In this document: positions 5,529 through 6,990 of the stretch, one piece after another
Layout: each line of letters opens with the position of its first letter
Numbering within the stretch: position 1 is the first letter of the stretch
Assembly: GCA_001778545.1 (NCBI GenBank)
Contig: MFHJ01000030.1
Location: 1-6,990 of the forward strand
Length of the DNA stretch: 6,990 nucleotides
From: Candidatus Giovannonibacteria bacterium RIFCSPHIGHO2_02_43_16
GTDB taxonomy: Bacteria; Patescibacteriota; Minisyncoccia; JACPKW01; UBA11713
Direction: 5' to 3'
Program-made: the position numbers and the translations under genes
Notes under the pieces: generated by a model
Told to the model about the DNA's origin: nothing
Database searches by the model: none
The model's input: the letters and a program-made list of their open reading frames with translations, nothing else

Positions 5529-5828
5529 TTATTCCTCAATAATTGCGAGAATATCTTCTTCCCGCGCGATTAAATATTCTTTATCGTCTATTTTTATTTC
5601 CGTTGGGCCGTATTTCGAAAATAATACTTTCTGGCCCGCTCGTACCAAGACTGGGATCAAATTTCCCTTCTCATCCCGTTTCCCCTCGCCGACTTCCAAT
5701 ATAATCCCCTGCTCCGGGCGCTCCTTTTCGGCAGTATCCGGAATAACTATGCCCGATTTGGTTTTCTCCGCTTCTTTACCAAGCGGTTCTATTAAAACTC
5801 TGTCGCCTAATGGCTTCATTTTTAACAT
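5529..5828 (-). CDS. groS: Co-chaperonin GroES (Hsp10)
   Basis: The product is 99 residues and forms the heptameric lid of the GroEL chamber. It has KPLGDRVLIEPL (5-16), the mobile loop that contacts GroEL (KTKSGIVIPDTAEKERPEQG, 22-41), the roof-region segment EGKRDEKGNLIPV (48-60), and the core KVLFSKYGPTEIKIDDKEYL. ATG 5828 is used here; the second Met (5819, giving MKPLGDRV) matches the commonest N-terminus and cannot be excluded, since neither has a Shine-Dalgarno motif. The leader of about 35 bases contains CIRCE, so the gene pair should be repressed by HrcA and induced on heat or misfolding stress. hrcA itself is not in the window. Confidence 0.97.
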   Translation of the reverse strand: MLKMKPLGDRVLIEPLGKEAEKTKSGIVIPDTAEKERPEQGIILEVGEGKRDEKGNLIPVLVRAGQKVLFSKYGPTEIKIDDKEYLIAREEDILAIIEE

Positions 5829-5838
5829 AGATTTAACT

Positions 5839-5865
5839 TTAGCACTCTTAACCTATAATTGCTAA
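5839..5865 (-). promoter_or_regulatory. CIRCE operator (HrcA binding site)
   Basis: On the minus strand the arrangement is TTAGCAATT-N9-GAGTGCTAA, against the CIRCE consensus TTAGCACTC-N9-GAGTGCTAA. The spacing is exact, the arm nearest groES is perfect, and the other arm matches at 7 of 9. It starts 2 bases after the dehydrogenase stop codon, overlaps the predicted transcription start (about 5863) and lies 10 bases before the groES ATG, the classic position for HrcA repression. Confidence 0.92.
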
Positions 5866-5867
5866 TT

Positions 5868-6698
5868 CTATTTTATTCGTATATCCTCCCATGTCAAGCC
5901 CTGTTCTTTAAGCAGTTTTCCATTGTAGTCATAATCCTTTTTTATTAAGTCCGCTTCTTCCCTAAGGCCCGCCGCCTCGAGCGAGGCGATTAACGCAAGG
6001 GTGTCTTTTGGCAAGCAATGCCCTCCGAAGCCGCGGTAACCGCCGAAATTCGGATCGAGGTGGGAATTCCCTATTCGATAATCCGCCGCCATTGCTTGGC
6101 GAATATCGGCATAATTTGCTCCGAGTTTTTCCGCGAGACTCGCGATAACATTAACTAAATTAACTTTTCTCGCGTAGTGTACATTCGAAGCGTATTTAAC
6201 AAGTTCCGCCTCCGTGGCTCCGATTTCTGATTTGAAAGGGGCATCCGGGAGAAGTGAGAGTATTAGCCCAGAGACATCCTCGCTTTCGGCCGTTGATCCG
6301 ATAATCTGCCGGTTGGGCTTGATAAACTGCTCCCAATTAAATTTTGCATCGAGGAATTCGGGATTGAATAATATTTTGTGCATCCGATATTTCTTTTGAA
6401 AATTTTCCGTGGTTCCGGGAGGAACTGTAGATTTGATCACTACTATTTTATTTTCCACCAATTTTTTAAATACGGATTCGAGCGCTGATAGATCCGACGA
6501 TCCGTCCGAAGCCGGAGGAGTCGGCACGGATACAAAAACAATATCCGCTTGATTTATATCATCGCTAAAATTTTTTTTTGGATCCGTATCAAATAAAAAA
6601 AGACCTTCTTTGCGCTTGAGCCCCCTTATCTCCTCAAAATATCTGGCGACCGGCGCCCCCACCATCCCAATTCCAATTACTCCGATTTTTTGTTGCAT
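5868..6698 (-). CDS. Short UDP-glucose/GDP-mannose dehydrogenase-like protein
   Basis: The family oxidises a nucleotide sugar to its uronic acid with two NAD+, feeding capsule or other surface polysaccharide synthesis. The Rossmann motif is GIGMVG (9-14), followed by VSVPTPP (56-62), STVPPGTT (90-97), FNPEFLDA (111-118, with the catalytic Glu114), ELVKYASN (165-172, with Lys168 and Asn172) and GYRGFGGHCLPKD (220-232, with the nucleophile Cys228). The catalytic set appears intact. At 276 residues it is well short of the usual 390-440: only 48 residues follow Cys228, so the C-terminal domain that completes the nucleotide-sugar site is missing. The end is not a visible frameshift, because the groES promoter and CIRCE follow at once. 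It may be a compact lineage form with another sugar-nucleotide substrate, so ugd is not assigned. It has its own promoter and follows a terminator, so it is probably monocistronic. Confidence 0.88.
   Translation of the reverse strand: MQQKIGVIGIGMVGAPVARYFEEIRGLKRKEGLFLFDTDPKKNFSDDINQADIVFVSVPTPPASDGSSDLSALESVFKKLVENKIVVIKSTVPPGTTENFQKKYRMHKILFNPEFLDAKFNWEQFIKPNRQIIGSTAESEDVSGLILSLLPDAPFKSEIGATEAELVKYASNVHYARKVNLVNVIASLAEKLGANYADIRQAMAADYRIGNSHLDPNFGGYRGFGGHCLPKDTLALIASLEAAGLREEADLIKKDYDYNGKLLKEQGLTWEDIRIK
5870..5897 (-). promoter_or_regulatory. groESL promoter inside the dehydrogenase gene end
   Basis: Minus-strand TTGACA (5892-5897, perfect -35) and TAAAAT (5870-5875, 5 of 6) are separated by 16 bases. 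Both lie within the last nine codons of the preceding dehydrogenase gene, whose Leu-Thr pair is encoded across the -35 box. The predicted start near 5863 falls at the edge of CIRCE, as expected for an HrcA-controlled promoter. Confidence 0.8.
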
Positions 6699-6707
6699 AG
6701 CTTATAG

Positions 6708-6736
6708 ATTTTATAACTTATCCAAACCACTCGCAA
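6708..6736 (-). promoter_or_regulatory. Promoter of the dehydrogenase gene, nearly leaderless
   Basis: Minus-strand TTGCGA (6731-6736, 4 of 6) and TAAAAT (6708-6713, 5 of 6) lie 17 bases apart. The -10 box ends 9 bases before the ATG at 6698. The region is very AT-rich and other registers are possible, so confidence is limited. Confidence 0.45.
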
Positions 6737-6741
6737 GTTTC

Positions 6742-6774
6742 AAAAAAAATCGGGTGTAGGAAGCTACACCCGAT
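6742..6774 (-). terminator. Strong intrinsic terminator
   Basis: An 11-bp perfect stem ATCGGGTGTAG/CTACACCCGAT (6749-6759 with 6764-6774) closes a 4-base loop. On the minus strand it is followed directly by eight T (6749-6742). It lies 13 bases after the stop codon of the right-edge gene and isolates it from the dehydrogenase gene. Confidence 0.95.
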
Positions 6775-6787
6775 CACTATAGATCAT

Positions 6788-6990
6788 CTATGAGAGGTTT
6801 GCCTGGAGAATAACAAACTCTAGTCCGAAAATCCAACCGCTTAAATTTGCCATAGCGTTCTTGGCTTCAAGCAGTGAAACAGGGTCGTTTTTCCTCGCAT
6901 CAATAGCTTTTTGAAGCACCTGCATATTTTCCACACACTGTTTCATAACACCGGCAAACGCCTCGAGATCGGCCTGTGTCGTTAAGAAAC
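6788..6990 (-). CDS. Unrecognised helical protein (C-terminal end)
   Basis: An open frame enters from the right edge and gives 66 residues ending in TAG at 6790-6788. It reads FLTTQADLEAFAGVMKQC at the start and has ENMQVLQKAIDARKNDPVS and LLEAKNAMANLSGW further on. The composition is helix-forming, with a heptad-like spacing of hydrophobic residues and one Lys-Asn-Asp-Pro turn, so two packed helices or a short coiled coil are likely; the end (IFGLEFVILQANLS) is hydrophobic. No catalytic motif or known family is recognised. It is accepted as real because the frame is open to the edge, follows the strand of all neighbours and is closed 13 bases later by a strong terminator. The start and most of the gene may lie outside the window. 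Confidence 0.75.
   Translation of the reverse strand, partial: FLTTQADLEAFAGVMKQCVENMQVLQKAIDARKNDPVSLLEAKNAMANLSGWIFGLEFVILQANLS

Noticed and set aside
5519..5539. TTG start for groEL seven codons upstream, overlapping groES
   Set aside because: GroEL proteins begin MAK; ATG 5518 gives the canonical N-terminus and length.
1..6990. CRISPR array or other tandem repeat arrays
   Set aside because: No regularly spaced repeats are visible; the only substantial repeat is the two-copy htpX 5' end.

Overview
The window looks like chromosome from an ultra-small bacterium of the Candidate Phyla Radiation / Patescibacteria, most likely a Parcubacteria-type lineage. This is inferred from the character of the proteins (an archaeal-type UMP kinase, a lemA-htpX pair, a short nucleotide-sugar dehydrogenase, a compact XRE regulator), very tight gene packing and the absence of recognisable Shine-Dalgarno motifs. 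No single marker gene proves it. UGA is used as a stop (htpX, the DUF5678-like gene, the membrane-protein gene), so the code is standard and not the UGA-glycine code of Absconditabacteria/Gracilibacteria. Every gene found lies on the minus strand, so transcription runs from the right edge to the left.

In transcription order: (1) the C-terminal end of an unrecognised helical protein, closed by a strong intrinsic terminator (6742-6774); (2) a short UDP-glucose/GDP-mannose dehydrogenase-like gene with its own promoter; (3) groES-groEL, driven by a promoter buried in the last codons of the dehydrogenase gene and controlled by a CIRCE (HrcA) operator at 5839-5865; (4) lemA, 17 bases after groEL with no terminator between; (5) a two-gene insert, a DUF5678-like small protein and a retropepsin-like aspartic protease overlapping by ATGA; (6) htpX, archaeal-type pyrH (ATGA overlap) and a polytopic membrane protein 4 bases further on; (7) tRNA-Ser(GGA) with an encoded CCA; (8) the start of an XRE-family regulator running off the left edge.

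The most notable structure is between lemA and htpX. The first 11 codons of htpX (MATIWTHRDSN) occur twice: at the working htpX start, and as a stranded copy 7 bases after lemA, exactly where htpX would begin in an undisturbed lemA-htpX operon. The two copies (35 bp, 33 identical, both differences synonymous) flank the DUF5678/retropepsin pair. That segment is about 39% GC by hand count, against about 52% in sampled htpX lines. The sequence therefore records insertion of a two-gene cassette into the 5' end of htpX, with htpX restored on the far side.

A second pattern is promoter placement. The proposed -10 boxes of the XRE gene, the DUF5678-like gene and the dehydrogenase gene all end 9 bases before ATG, and that of lemA ends 6 bases before it. 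Together with the missing Shine-Dalgarno motifs this suggests nearly leaderless mRNAs; only groES has a real leader, which holds CIRCE. The layout also implies that the chaperonin genes and the lemA/htpX membrane-stress genes could be induced together. There is no gene-free stretch over 300 bases.
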